Notes: generated from the letters alone by a model not told the origin. A stretch of 60,667 nucleotides of DNA from Candidatus Endomicrobiellum porotermitis (GCA_031289055.1 JAITQE010000022.1:1-60667), one strand, 5' to 3'; counted from the stretch's first letter, positions 26,286 through 35,983 are shown. Numbers and translations are program-made.

Positions 26286-27443
26286 ATGATTAGGTTTACT
26301 ACTGCGGGGGAATCGCATGGAGAAGCTTTGGTGGCAATTGTTGAGGGGATTCCCGCCGGACTTATTATAGACGTTGACAATATAAATTTAGATCTTGCCA
26401 GAAGACAGAAAGGTTACGGCAGGGGCAAAAGAATGAACATAGAAACTGATAAGGTAAAAATTTTATCAGGCGTTCGCCGCTACAGGGCTTTAGGTTCTCC
26501 AATAGCTATGCTTATTTTCAATAAAGATTTTGAAAATTGGATAGAAATAATGTCGCCTGTTTCAAACGAGTCTGACAATGAACCGCTTTTAAGACCGCGT
26601 CCCGGCCATGCAGACTTGCCGGGTCTTATGAAATATGGTTTAAAAGATTTTAGGGATATTCTTGAAAGAGCGTCCGCTAGAGAAACGGCGGCTAGAACGG
26701 CGGCCGGAGCCGTATGCAAAGCTTTTCTAAAGGAGTTTGGGATAAGCGTTATGTCTTATACTTCTCAAATCGGGAGCGTCGTTGTGGAAGACGGTTTGAT
26801 TGAAGATGAAAAGTTTTGGAGTAATGTTGAAAGCTCCGAAGTGAGATCTCCAGATATTGAAGCTGATAAGAAAATGAAAGAGTTGATAGATGAAGCTTCT
26901 TTAAAGGGCGATACGCTTGGCGGTAAGATTGTAGTTGTAGCTAAGAATGTTCCGGTTGGTCTTGGAAGCCACGTGCAGTATGATTTAAAACTTGACGGAC
27001 GTCTTGCCCAAGCCTTAATTTCTATTCAGGCTGTAAAGGTCGTTGAGTTTGGATATGGGGTCAAACTTGCGGAGCTTTTCGGTTCAAAAGCTCATGACGA
27101 GATTTTTTACGATAAAACGAAAGGTTTTTACAGAGAAACTAACAGAGCGGGCGGCGTAGAAGGAGGAATGAGCAACGGCGAGCCTATAGTTATAACTTGT
27201 ACAATGAAACCGATACCTTCGCTTGTAAATTCTCTTAATTCAGTAAATTTAAAAACAAAAGAATCGGCAAAAGCTGAAGCTGTTAGAAGCGACGTTTGCG
27301 CAGTTCCAGCTGCGGGCGGCGTTGCTGAAGCTGCGGTTGCCGTAGAGCTTGCTAATGCTTTAACAGAAAAATTTGGCGGTGATTCTATTGAAGATGTTAA
27401 GAAAAGAGTAAACGATTACAAAGAAAGGATAAAATTCATATAA
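26286..27443 (+). CDS. aroC: chorismate synthase
   Basis: The 385-residue FMN enzyme makes chorismate, the branch point to aromatic compounds. GESHGEALVAIVEGIPAG at the start, RRQKGYGRGKRMNIETDKV, RPRPGHADLPG and GGVEGGMSNGEPI are hallmark motifs. GGGG precedes the ATG. Its stop overlaps the aroK start by one base (TAATG). The broken trpC at 6018 suggests chorismate is not used for tryptophan by a complete local pathway. Confidence 0.96.
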   Translation: MIRFTTAGESHGEALVAIVEGIPAGLIIDVDNINLDLARRQKGYGRGKRMNIETDKVKILSGVRRYRALGSPIAMLIFNKDFENWIEIMSPVSNESDNEPLLRPRPGHADLPGLMKYGLKDFRDILERASARETAARTAAGAVCKAFLKEFGISVMSYTSQIGSVVVEDGLIEDEKFWSNVESSEVRSPDIEADKKMKELIDEASLKGDTLGGKIVVVAKNVPVGLGSHVQYDLKLDGRLAQALISIQAVKVVEFGYGVKLAELFGSKAHDEIFYDKTKGFYRETNRAGGVEGGMSNGEPIVITCTMKPIPSLVNSLNSVNLKTKESAKAEAVRSDVCAVPAAGGVAEAAVAVELANALTEKFGGDSIEDVKKRVNDYKERIKFI

Positions 27444-27973
27444 TGAATTTAGTTCTAACAGGTTTTATGGGCGTCGGGAAGTCTGTTACCGGAAAGATTC
27501 TTTCAAAAGAGCTTCGCAAGGATTTCTTTGATACTGACGCCTTGATAGAGAAAAAAATAGGGCTTTCAATAAATATGATTTTTGAGAAGTTCGGCGAGAA
27601 AGAGTTTAGACGGACGGAGTCGGAAGTTATAAGGGCTTTATCGCAAGAGGATTCCTCTGTAATATCTTGCGGCGGAGGGGCTGTTCTTAATCCGTCAAAC
27701 GTTAAGCTTTTAGGAAATAAGGGAATAATAATAAATCTTTATGCTTCGCCCGAAGCGATATACGACAGAATCAAATCCGGCTCTATAAGGCCCCTCTTAA
27801 AGCGCGAAAATCCTTTAGATGAAATAAAAAGACTTTTAGAATTGAGAAAAGAAGCGTATTCGGACTGCGATTACGCTTTTAACACTGACGGGTTAACGCC
27901 GCGGCAAGTTGTAAATAATATTTTAAGCGTTATAGACAAACTCCTAATCGGTTTTTCCAAAGCGAGAAATTGA
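27443..27973 (+). CDS. aroK: shikimate kinase
   Basis: This 176-residue P-loop kinase phosphorylates shikimate. The P-loop GFMGVGKSVTGK is at residues 7-18, followed by DTDALIEKK, FRRTESEVI and SCGGGAV for shikimate binding, and RPLL in the lid. It is coupled to aroC by a one-base overlap. Confidence 0.93.
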   Translation: MNLVLTGFMGVGKSVTGKILSKELRKDFFDTDALIEKKIGLSINMIFEKFGEKEFRRTESEVIRALSQEDSSVISCGGGAVLNPSNVKLLGNKGIIINLYASPEAIYDRIKSGSIRPLLKRENPLDEIKRLLELRKEAYSDCDYAFNTDGLTPRQVVNNILSVIDKLLIGFSKARN

Positions 27974-28025
27974 TTTTAGACGCTGTAAAGTTATATAATT
28001 CAGACAGACTTGACAGGAGATATGA

Positions 28026-28733
28026 ATGTTGAAGAAGATATGGGTCTCGTTTGTCGCAGTCTTATTTTGCGTTTCTTTTCTTTATGCCGGCAAAACGTAC
28101 GTAATTGATACGCCCGCTACGGGGATACTAAGTTACGGCTCGTACAGCGCAGACTTCAGGTGTTTCTCGCGCGGAAATGTGATTTCAGAAATTAATTTCG
28201 GCGTTTTCAAGCCATTGGATTTAGGGGTGTCTTGGGAATTAGATAGATTTATTGGCTACGAAAACATAAAAGCGGCGGTTCCCTCTCTCCATGTAAAACT
28301 TAGGCTTTACGGAGGAAGTATGACCTTGCCCGGATTTGCTTTAGGCTATGACGGACAGGGAACTTTTATAAATGGAGATTATGACGGCGGATATGCGCAA
28401 AGAGGCAAAGGAGCGTACTTTGTCGTCGGAAGAGAATTTTTCATTGAAGGTTTAATATTCAACTTAGGTATTAACGTGAACGATTTTTCTAGCCCAAAAG
28501 TTTATTGGTTTTCAAACGCAACGGCGCCTTTATATAAAGAGTTTGTATCTTTTATGCTTGAGTATGACAACGTTAACTATTTTCCTGAGGCAAGGCTTAA
28601 CTGCGGTTTAAGGTTTTCCGTGACGGAATATTTAGATATAGATTGTGTTGTAAGAGATTGTTGGGGTAAAAAAGACGCGGAAAGAATCCCAAATGAAAGA
28701 ATGTTAAAGATAAGTTATTTAGGTAAATTTTAG
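28026..28733 (+). CDS. secreted beta-barrel-like outer membrane protein
   Basis: The 235-residue product has a signal peptide (residues 1-21, ending FLYAGKT) and then alternating strand-like segments with many Gly, Tyr and Phe residues and a terminal aromatic residue (YLGKF). The pattern is that of a small outer-membrane barrel, and IDTPATGILSYGSYSADF recalls YjbH-like proteins. The exact family is not certain. It stands 52 bases after aroK and 29 before accA, so it may share their transcript. Confidence 0.6.
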   Translation: MLKKIWVSFVAVLFCVSFLYAGKTYVIDTPATGILSYGSYSADFRCFSRGNVISEINFGVFKPLDLGVSWELDRFIGYENIKAAVPSLHVKLRLYGGSMTLPGFALGYDGQGTFINGDYDGGYAQRGKGAYFVVGREFFIEGLIFNLGINVNDFSSPKVYWFSNATAPLYKEFVSFMLEYDNVNYFPEARLNCGLRFSVTEYLDIDCVVRDCWGKKDAERIPNERMLKISYLGKF

Positions 28734-28762
28734 CTTAGGCGGCTTATAAAGAATGAGGATAA

Positions 28763-29758
28763 ATGGACATAACTTTTGATTTTGAACATTCTATAGTGGA
28801 AATTGATAAAAGAATTAAAGAATTAAAAAAATCCGCTCAGGAACAGAACGTAGATTTGTCGGAACAGATTAGCGATCTTGAGAAAACAAGAGACGAGTTG
28901 AAACAAAAAATTTACGGATCGATATCTCCATGGCAGCGCATACAAATTGCCAGACATCCGCAAAGACCGTATTCGGAAGACTATATAAAACTTATTTTTG
29001 AAAATTTTATCGAACTTCATGGCGACAGATGTTTTGGCGACGATCCCGCCCTTTTATGCGGAATCGCCGAGTTTGATGAGAAACCGGTAGCTGTAATAGG
29101 GCATCAAAAAGGCAGAACTCTTGAAGAAAACATAGACAGAAATTTTGGCATGGCTCACCCTGAAGGTTATAGAAAGGCTATGAGAATAATGAAGCTTGCC
29201 GAAAAGTTTAATCGTCCTATAATAACGTTCATAGATACTCCCGGAGCTTATCCCGGCATTGCCGCTGAAGAAAGAGGACAGGCCGAAGCCATCGCAAGAA
29301 ATTTAAGAGAAATGTCTAGCCTAAAAGTTCCGATTATAACGATTGTTATCGGCGAAGGTGGTTCCGGCGGCGCTTTAGGGATAGGCGTTTCAAACAAGAT
29401 GTTGTGTTTGGAGAACTCTTATTATTCCGTTATATCTCCCGAAGGCTGCGCCTCTATACTTTTCAGAGACAGTTCAAAAGCTGCGGACGCGGCGGATTCT
29501 TTAAAACTTATTTCAAAAGATTTGCTTAAATTAAAAGTTATAGATGAAATAATAAAAGAACCTCTAGGCGGGGCGCATTATAATCATGCCAAGACTGCTG
29601 CAAATATAAAAACAGTTTTGAGCAAATATCTTAAATCTTATAATGGAATGAATAACAAAAAAATTGTTCAAGAAAGGTATTTGAGATTTAGAAATATGGG
29701 AATTTACAAGAGATCTTCATCTAAGAAAAACAGCAAGAAAAAGTTGAAAAAAGAATAG
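28763..29758 (+). CDS. accA: acetyl-CoA carboxylase carboxyltransferase, alpha subunit
   Basis: The 331-residue protein shows the AccA core: [51 protein letters not shown] and [19 protein letters not shown]. It transfers the carboxyl group from biotin to acetyl-CoA in fatty-acid synthesis. The N-terminus has a coiled-coil stretch (residues 10-50). The C-terminus carries a lysine/serine-rich tail of about 15 residues. accD is not in the window. Confidence 0.94.
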   Translation: MDITFDFEHSIVEIDKRIKELKKSAQEQNVDLSEQISDLEKTRDELKQKIYGSISPWQRIQIARHPQRPYSEDYIKLIFENFIELHGDRCFGDDPALLCGIAEFDEKPVAVIGHQKGRTLEENIDRNFGMAHPEGYRKAMRIMKLAEKFNRPIITFIDTPGAYPGIAAEERGQAEAIARNLREMSSLKVPIITIVIGEGGSGGALGIGVSNKMLCLENSYYSVISPEGCASILFRDSSKAADAADSLKLISKDLLKLKVIDEIIKEPLGGAHYNHAKTAANIKTVLSKYLKSYNGMNNKKIVQERYLRFRNMGIYKRSSSKKNSKKKLKKE

Positions 29759-29767
29759 GAGGATTAT

Positions 29768-30763
29768 ATGGCATTGGCGGCGGCGAAGCAGATTTTAGAA
29801 GAAGCAAGAAAGAAAGAGTACGGAGTTGGAGCGTACAACGTCAATAACATGGAACAGATTCAGGCTATTATGGCCGCTGCAAAAGAGACGCGGTCTCCCG
29901 TAATTATTCAAGCCAGCAGAGGCGCTTTGAAATATTCCAACTTTACTTATTTAGGTTATTTAATGAAAGCTGCCGTTATTGAAAATCCTGATATTCCTGT
30001 CGCTATGCATTTAGACCACGGCAACTCTTTGGAATCTGCCGTAAAGGCGATAGGCTTAGGTTTTTCGTCCGTTATGATAGACGGATCTTTAATGGAAGAC
30101 GGAAAGACTGCTTCTACTTATGATTATAATATAAAAGTTACTCGTTCTGTTGTGGAGTACGCTCATGCCAGAGGAGTTTCCGTTGAAGCGGAAATAGGAA
30201 CTCTTGGCGGAATTGAAGACGGCGTTGGTTCAGGTAAAATTCATTTGACTGATCCCAACGAAGCAAAGAAATTTGTGGACGAAACAGGCGTTGATTCTTT
30301 GGCTATAGCTATAGGAACTTCGCACGGCGCTTATAAATTTAAAGGAGCGGCAAATCTTGCTTTTGATGTTTTGAAAGAGATAAGAGCTTTGATAGATATT
30401 CCTATTGTGTTGCACGGAGCTTCTTCAGTTCCTAAAGAATTGATTGACGAAGTAAACAAATACGGCGGAAAAATGCCGGGAGCGACCGGCGTGCCTATGA
30501 CTAGCCTTCAAGAAGCGATTAAACTTGGCGTGTCAAAAATTAACGTTGACACTGACGGAAGACTTGCTATTACGGCTGCAATAAGGAAAGTATTTGCGGA
30601 AACTCCTGAGAAGTTTGACCCTAGAGATTACTTGGGACCTGCAAGAACAGCTCTTACAAATCTTATAATTTCAAAAATGAAAGATTTCGGAACTGCCGGA
30701 CACGCGAAGGACTATGCTCCTAAGACTCTTGAAGACATGAAAGGAGAGTATGCTTCTAAATAA
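29768..30763 (+). CDS. fba: fructose-bisphosphate aldolase, class II
   Basis: The 331-residue zinc aldolase shows YGVGAYNVNNMEQIQAI, VAMHLDHGNSLESAVKA (zinc His), VEAEIGTLGGIEDGV and LHGASSVP, with the phosphate loop near INVDTDGRLA. It splits or forms fructose 1,6-bisphosphate in glycolysis and gluconeogenesis. AGGAGG precedes the ATG. It lies 9 bases after accA. Confidence 0.94.
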   Translation: MALAAAKQILEEARKKEYGVGAYNVNNMEQIQAIMAAAKETRSPVIIQASRGALKYSNFTYLGYLMKAAVIENPDIPVAMHLDHGNSLESAVKAIGLGFSSVMIDGSLMEDGKTASTYDYNIKVTRSVVEYAHARGVSVEAEIGTLGGIEDGVGSGKIHLTDPNEAKKFVDETGVDSLAIAIGTSHGAYKFKGAANLAFDVLKEIRALIDIPIVLHGASSVPKELIDEVNKYGGKMPGATGVPMTSLQEAIKLGVSKINVDTDGRLAITAAIRKVFAETPEKFDPRDYLGPARTALTNLIISKMKDFGTAGHAKDYAPKTLEDMKGEYASK

Positions 30764-30871
30764 GTTTTATTTTTTAGCTTTAAAATTTGACTTTGAAAAA
30801 ATATTCTGTTACGGTTTTGTTGCAAAGCGGTGTTTTGAGGGGAGGGGAAGGCAAAATAAAGGAGGTTGAAA

Positions 30872-31162
30872 ATGTCCCTTTACGATGTGAAAAAAGTCCA
30901 AGTAGCTTCAGTTCTTAGAGTATTGCCTGTCGTTTTTGCAATTTTAGGAGTTGTTATCGGGTTGGTTACATTTTTCTTTTTACCAACCGATTTAGCTGCA
31001 GGTCTTGGTTTTGGCGCGAAGTTGTTGTCTTGGGTTATATTTGTAGTGCTTTATACGGTGATAATGGCAATAGGATCGGTTGTTGTGGCGTGGCTGTATA
31101 ATTTTGTAGCTTCAAAATTGAATAGCAGCGTCGTAATATCTCTTGAGCCTAAAGAGAAATAA
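30872..31162 (+). CDS. small two-helix membrane protein, unknown
   Basis: From the ATG at 30872, behind a strong AAAGGAGG site, the product has 96 residues. It has two hydrophobic segments (about 18-38 and 50-75) joined by a short loop rich in Gly and Leu, then a short polar tail. The longer upstream TTG start is less likely because it lies within the binding-site spacer. I do not recognise the family. It stands alone between fba and a broken histidine kinase. Confidence 0.6.
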   Translation: MSLYDVKKVQVASVLRVLPVVFAILGVVIGLVTFFFLPTDLAAGLGFGAKLLSWVIFVVLYTVIMAIGSVVVAWLYNFVASKLNSSVVISLEPKEK

Positions 31163-31187
31163 TAGAGTTTTCAAGCTGCTTTAATGA

Positions 31188-31807
31188 TTGAAAAAGCTAA
31201 AGATAGCGGTTTTAATGATATTATCGGAGGGAGGATTGAAAATAATAAAAGATTCTGCAGGGAGACTTAAGTACTTTATAAACAACGTTTTGAGTTTATC
31301 GGAAATTAGAGCGGGAAAAGTTAAAGCGAAAGGAATTTTAGCCTATGCAGATGAAGTTGTTAAGAGATCCGCGATTTTGGATCTATTGCGGACATGGAAA
31401 AGAAGAAAATTGTAATTGACGTAGCTGATGGTCTTCCTCCGGTGTCGGCTGACGCTGATTCGCTTGGTCTTGCGGTGTCTGCTCTATTTTAAGCAATGCT
31501 TTTAAGTTTACCAAGGAAGGCTATACCGTTTCTATAAAAGCCACGTTATCTCAAGAGCGCGGCGATAAATTTGTTGAAGTTTGGATATCCGATACGGGAA
31601 CAGGCATGCCTAAAGAGTTATTAAAAAAGATTTTTGAGAAGTTTTATCAACTAAAAAGGAGTAAATTTGAAAAATTAAGAGGAAGCGGATTAGGACTTTT
31701 TCTAGCAAGCGAGATAGTGGCTTTGTATCGTGGAAATATTTGGGCAGAAAGTAAAGTCTGCGAAGCACACAGTTAAATTTATTTTGCCGGCTTTTAAAAA
31801 TCAATAA
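31188..31807 (+). pseudogene. sensor histidine kinase, broken
   Basis: Fragments in several frames make up the end of a histidine kinase. DSAGRLKYFINNVLSLSEIRAGK belongs to the dimerisation/H-box end. NNAFKFTKEGYTVSI is the N box. Then come VWISDTGTGMPKELLKKIFEKF (G1/F box) and RGSGLGLFLASEIV (G2 box). The tail TVKFILPAFKNQ ends at 31807. Stops and shifts lie near 31415, 31490 and 31770, and the sensor domain and phospho-histidine are missing. The intact response regulator 13 bases downstream was probably its partner. Confidence 0.75.
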
Positions 31808-31819
31808 AAGGATTTTTAT

Positions 31820-32512
31820 ATGAAGGAAATAAAAATCATTGTGATTGATGATGAAGAAAGTTTAAGAACTTTGGTAAAACAACTTCTTGAATATGAAGGT
31901 TTTATGGTTATCGCATGCAAAGATACCGATGAAGGGTATAGTAGAATGTTAATATCTAAACCAGATATTATAATTGTAGATATAAACATGCCCACAATAG
32001 GAGGAATGGAGTTTGTAAAAAAGGTAAGGCGAGATCCTATTTTAAGAAATACTCTTATAATAATGCTTACAGTAGAGTTCGCTGAAGCCAATAAAATTGG
32101 AAGTTTTGATTCCGGAGCTGACGATTATTTGACTAAACCTTTCAGCAATAGAGAGCTTATTGCTAGAGTTAAAGCTTTGCTAAGACGCGTCAGACGCAAA
32201 AATAGAGGCGATAAATTTGAAGTAGATGGTTTGGTATTATCTTTGAAATCAAAAACTGTTCTTTTAAAAGGAAAAACAGTTCATTTGAGACCAAAAGAAT
32301 TTGATTTGCTTTATTTGTTTTTACGAAACCCTGACATTGTTCTAGATAGAGAGCTCATTTTGGAAAACGTTTTTGAATATAACATTTCGGCTAGTACTAG
32401 AACTATTGACACGCACATAAAGAATTTAAGAAATACTTTAAAAACTTGGGGGGAGCGACATATTAAAACCGTTTTTGGAGTTGGTTTTAAATTTAATTCA
32501 AATAAGAAATAA
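31820..32512 (+). CDS. OmpR-family response regulator
   Basis: The 230-residue protein has a receiver domain (residues 1-120) with the acidic pocket VIDDEES, the phosphorylated Asp in IIIVDINMP and the switch Lys in YLTKPFSN. A winged-helix DNA-binding domain follows (HLRPKEFDLLYLF and TIDTHIKNLRNTL). It is complete, while the histidine kinase just upstream is broken, so it is either driven by another kinase, works without phosphorylation, or is itself on the way out. Its targets are unknown. Confidence 0.92.
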   Translation: MKEIKIIVIDDEESLRTLVKQLLEYEGFMVIACKDTDEGYSRMLISKPDIIIVDINMPTIGGMEFVKKVRRDPILRNTLIIMLTVEFAEANKIGSFDSGADDYLTKPFSNRELIARVKALLRRVRRKNRGDKFEVDGLVLSLKSKTVLLKGKTVHLRPKEFDLLYLFLRNPDIVLDRELILENVFEYNISASTRTIDTHIKNLRNTLKTWGERHIKTVFGVGFKFNSNKK

Positions 32513-32582
32513 ACGCGTACACAATACCCGGAAGCAGTTCTAACTTTACGGAAGTCTGTTGTTATTTTTAACAAGGGCGGAA

Positions 32583-32839
32583 ATGTTAGAAAAAAGATTA
32601 GTTTCTTTAGCTGCGGCTTTGATTGTATTGTTAGGATCCGATCCTTCCTCTTTCGCCGCTGCAGGCACAGATGTATTCGTATAATCCAAATCCTCTTCAG
32701 CTATGGGTATGGGCGTGCGGGCGTCGCGTTGATTTCAGGAAACGCGCCTTCGGCAGCCTTAAATCCAGCGTCAACAATAGGCGCATACAGAATAACAGGT
32801 TCAATAAACAACTCTTTAATATTTAGTGCAATTCAATAA
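32583..32839 (+). pseudogene. PorV/UPF0164-like outer membrane protein, N-terminal remnant
   Basis: An ATG at 32583 starts a clear signal peptide (LVSLAAALIVLLG, then SSFAAAGTD) that runs into a stop. In other frames the reading continues as SAMGMG and GVALISGNAPSAALNPAST, the pattern of PorV-like barrel proteins (usual form: AMGMGGAGVAL-DA-A-YWNPAG). It ends at 32839. At least two frameshifts are needed, and more than 200 residues are absent. Confidence 0.55.
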
Positions 32840-32842
32840 AAA

Positions 32843-33244
32843 GTAGATTTAGAAAAAAGAAATCCTGATTACACATTTGATGAAAAATGGGGAATTGATA
32901 AAGAAGATGGCTCTGATTTTAAGTCTGATTCAGTACTTGAGCGAGATGTAGATGTTTACGCTAAATGGCGGTATGTAGATTTAAAGGGAAATTAAGGAGA
33001 ATTTACTTTTGGATCTTTAGGAACAAAAATAGAGCGAAATATGACTATATTCCCGGAAACGGCAGGACCTTTTAATTTGAGCTTAGATTTAGGAGTAGAA
33101 GGTCCTAATGGTCCGAGTATAGTAGGATTATTAGGGAGAACAAAATTAGAAAAAGGAAGTTTCTTTAAAGATGTTCCAAGTTGGATAGTCCATGGAGAAT
33201 TTATCGGTATTGAGGCAAAAGAAAGCTTGATTAGAAGACCGTGA
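32843..33244 (+). pseudogene. surface protein remnant with an InlB B-repeat-like unit
   Basis: One frame reads DYTFDEKWGIDKEDGSDF followed by VLERDVDVYAKW. This matches the Listeria-Bacteroides (InlB B) repeat pattern GYTFDGWYTDKDGT, with LYAKW at its end. An in-frame TAA at 32993 interrupts it. The same frame then continues with GEFTFGSLGTKIERN and FNLSLDLGVEGPNGPS to a TGA at 33244, which I do not recognise. Such repeats occur in large secreted or surface proteins. I infer leftover pieces of one. Confidence 0.45.
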
Positions 33245-33387
33245 GCGCAAAGAACGGTGGCGGAGCAAAAGAAAGAAGCCGTAGAGTTTGTAAACGGTTT
33301 GATTGAGAAGTTTGACCAAGAAGGAATGGTTACAGATGAAAGCGATAGACTCCCTGCGTTGCAGATAGCAATAGCTGTAATAGACGA

Positions 33388-33552
33388 CTACGCTCTCGCC
33401 TTACCATCGGTTCTCGTCTTATATAATATTGCCGCCATAACGCAACCGCATACGCCAACCGCGCACGCTAATCCAAACCACCACCGCATACTCGCTATTT
33501 TCCTTAGCACCTCAATCTCCTTTACTTCTCTTCTATACGTCTCTTTCCAGTT
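33388..33552 (-). pseudogene. orphan 'GLAC' family small membrane protein, copy 4 (fragment)
   Basis: On the minus strand an open frame of 54 codons reads NWKETYRREVKEIEVLRKIA and then WWFGLACAVGVCGCVMAAIL. The core GLACAVGVC is identical to copy 2 and close to copy 3 (GIACVGGC). At the DNA level 21 bases around GCGTGCGCGGTTGGCGTATG are shared with copy 2. No start codon or signal peptide is attached. A stop lies just upstream at 33553-33555. Confidence 0.55.
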
Positions 33553-33738
33553 TTAGTATATTATGAGCGTACTTGTTAAATTTTCTTTTTTCTCATACAA
33601 ATGAAAACTTTTTGCAAAATATATTATCCCGACTTGACCGCTTTATCAGCGGAATCTTCCGGATAGTAGCTTAATAAATAGTACGAATAGGATTCGCATA
33701 GGTAGGTGAAGATACGAATTTTTGATAGAATATGCGCT

Positions 33739-34776
33739 ATGACAAGTGGTATTTATTCCATATTAGATAAAGTAATCAAACTTCATTCTTTAAATGAAGA
33801 CGACATATTGCGTCTTTTAAAAACAGAAGAAAATAACAATCTTTTTTCGGCCGCGGATAAAGTAAGGAAAGAACATGTCGGCGACGAAGTTCATTTACGG
33901 GCGTTGATTGAGTTTTCAAATTATTGTAAACAAAATTGCTTGTATTGCGGGCTTAGAAGAGATAACCCAAAAATAACGAGATACCGTTTAGAACCTCAAG
34001 AAATAATAAATTTGGCAAAAAAAGCGGCGGATTACGGATATAAAACCATCGTTTTGCAATCCGGCGAAGATCTGTATTATACCGTAGATAAAATATCAAA
34101 AATAATTTCTGAAATAAAGAATTTTGACGTTGCCGTTGCTTTAAGCATAGGCGAGAAAAGTTTTGAAGAGTACAAAGCGTATCGCCGAGCGGGAACGGAC
34201 AGATACTTGTTGCGTATAGAAACGACAGACGAAGCTCTTTATAACAAGCTTAATCCTAGCATGAGTTTGCAAAACAGAATGATATGTCTTGAGAATATAA
34301 AAAAACTTGGTTATGAAGTAGGCTCAGGAATAATGGTCGGGCTTCCTGGTCAAACGTTGGAAAGCATAGCCAAAGACATACTTTATTTCAAGTCTATACC
34401 TGTTGACATGGCTGGAATCGGGCCTTTTATTTATCACCCTGACACCCCTATTAAAAAAACAGAAGAAAACTTTTTTGAATTGGCGCTCAAAGTTATGGCG
34501 ATATTGCGCTTGCTTATGCCTGATATAAATATCCCGGCAACAACGGCAATGGAAACTTTAAATCTTAACGGACGGCTGATAGCGTTGCAATGCGGGGCAA
34601 ACGTAGTTATGCCAAATGCTACGGAAACAGCATACAGAAAGCATTATGAAATTTATCCCGGCAAAATTTGCATAGGCGACTCGCCGAAACATTGTAGGTT
34701 TTGTATAGAAAATAAAATTAAGTCAATAAATAGATGTGTGGGTGAAAATAGAGGTTATCATAGGTCAAACAGTTAA
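33739..34776 (+). CDS. hydE: [FeFe]-hydrogenase maturase HydE (radical SAM)
   Basis: The 345-residue protein closely follows HydE of Thermotoga. It has the radical SAM cluster motif CKQNCLYCGLRRDN, LQSGEDLYYTV, GSGIMVGLPGQTLESI and GIGPFIYHPDTP. Two late cysteines, CRFC, may hold a second cluster. HydE helps build the H-cluster of [FeFe]-hydrogenases, so a hydrogenase is expected elsewhere. I take the ATG at 33739 because HydE homology begins there; an in-frame GTG at 33706 would add 11 residues. hydF and hydG are not nearby. Confidence 0.9.
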   Translation: MTSGIYSILDKVIKLHSLNEDDILRLLKTEENNNLFSAADKVRKEHVGDEVHLRALIEFSNYCKQNCLYCGLRRDNPKITRYRLEPQEIINLAKKAADYGYKTIVLQSGEDLYYTVDKISKIISEIKNFDVAVALSIGEKSFEEYKAYRRAGTDRYLLRIETTDEALYNKLNPSMSLQNRMICLENIKKLGYEVGSGIMVGLPGQTLESIAKDILYFKSIPVDMAGIGPFIYHPDTPIKKTEENFFELALKVMAILRLLMPDINIPATTAMETLNLNGRLIALQCGANVVMPNATETAYRKHYEIYPGKICIGDSPKHCRFCIENKIKSINRCVGENRGYHRSNS

Positions 34777-34812
34777 TCTTTTATTAGAAAAAATACTAAA
34801 AGGAAACAAAGA

Positions 34813-35883
34813 ATGAAGATACTAGCGGGTTTAAGCGGCGGCGTTGACTCGGCGATAACCGCGTATTTATTAAAAGAACAAGGACATGAAGTAATAGGCG
34901 CGATGATGTCTGTTTGGGACGGCTCTATTCCTGCCGCGCAAAACAAAGGCGTTGACGCTTGCCTAGGACCAGAAGATGAAGACGTTGAGACTGTGCATAA
35001 AATAGCCGCTTTCCTTAAAATCCCCGTATATATTTTAGACTGCAGAGAAGAATACAAAAAAGTCGTTATTGAAAACTTTAGAAGCGAGTATAAAAAAGGA
35101 CGCACGCCAAATCCCTGCGTTTGGTGCAACGCTTATATTAAATTCGGCGTTCTTCCGTTAACGGCAAGAAAAAATAATATATCGTTTGATAAATTTGCCA
35201 CAGGTCATTATGCAAACATAATATTTAATGCTTCATTAAATATGTATCAATTATGTAAAGCAAAAGAAGCGGCCAAAGATCAAACTTACTTTCTATATAG
35301 ACTTACTCAAAAAATATTGTCGGAAACAATTTTTCCTATAGGGCAACTTACAAAAAAAGAAGTGCGGGACACTGCAAAAAAAATACGACTCCCCGTGGCA
35401 GAAAAACCTGATAGCCAAGACTTTTACTGCGGCGACTACAATGACATACTTCAATTCCCCAAAACTCTGGGAAATATTGTAGATAAAAACGGTAACGTCG
35501 TAGGCAAACACGCGGGCATATGGAATTATACCATAGGCAAACGCAAAGGTTTGGGGCTTTCGGGCGGAACGAAAGAGCCTTTATACGTTATAAACATTTT
35601 GGGTAAACAAAATGTTGTAGTCGTTGGAACTAAAAAAGATTTATATTCCGCTTCTCTTACGGCAAGAAAAGTAACATGGAGTTCAATTCCCATGCCAAAA
35701 GAGCCTATTGAAGCAAACGTAAAGATACGCCGACAGCATACGCCTGCGAAAGCGATTATCACTCCTCAAGGAATTGATGCGGCTAAGGTTGAATTTACTG
35801 AACCGCAGATGGCGGTTACTGCCGGACAAAGCGCCGTATTTTATAAAGACGACCTTGTTCTTGGCGGCGGAATTATTGCTTAG
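34813..35883 (+). CDS. mnmA: tRNA-specific 2-thiouridylase MnmA
   Basis: The 356-residue enzyme thiolates U34 of Lys, Glu and Gln tRNAs. The PP-loop GLSGGVDSAI lies at residues 6-15. The catalytic cysteine is in NPCVWCNAYIKF (Cys105) and the second in SQDFYCGDY (Cys206), where the common form is SQEICF. GHYAN and the C-terminal barrel are present. AAGGAAAC precedes the ATG. A hairpin terminator follows the stop. Confidence 0.93.
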   Translation: MKILAGLSGGVDSAITAYLLKEQGHEVIGAMMSVWDGSIPAAQNKGVDACLGPEDEDVETVHKIAAFLKIPVYILDCREEYKKVVIENFRSEYKKGRTPNPCVWCNAYIKFGVLPLTARKNNISFDKFATGHYANIIFNASLNMYQLCKAKEAAKDQTYFLYRLTQKILSETIFPIGQLTKKEVRDTAKKIRLPVAEKPDSQDFYCGDYNDILQFPKTLGNIVDKNGNVVGKHAGIWNYTIGKRKGLGLSGGTKEPLYVINILGKQNVVVVGTKKDLYSASLTARKVTWSSIPMPKEPIEANVKIRRQHTPAKAIITPQGIDAAKVEFTEPQMAVTAGQSAVFYKDDLVLGGGIIA

Positions 35884-35891
35884 CAGAAAAG

Positions 35892-35921
35892 AAGAGACAG
35901 ACTTCGCAAAGTCTGTCTCTT
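35892..35921. terminator. hairpin between convergent mnmA and the SNF transporter
   Basis: A perfect 13-bp stem (AAGAGACAGACTT and its complement) has a 4-base loop. It lies between two convergent genes and could stop transcription from both sides, although the T-runs are weak. Confidence 0.7.
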
Positions 35922-35983
35922 GGCAATATTTATTTATATTACATTACGTCAAACGTCTCTTTGCTGTTAAACTACAAAGATTT

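Noticed and set aside
33257-33556. 99-residue plus-strand ORF before hydE
   Set aside because: Its second half is antisense to orphan-family copy 4 and has a biased, unprotein-like composition (many Pro, Thr, His). Its first half shows no family.
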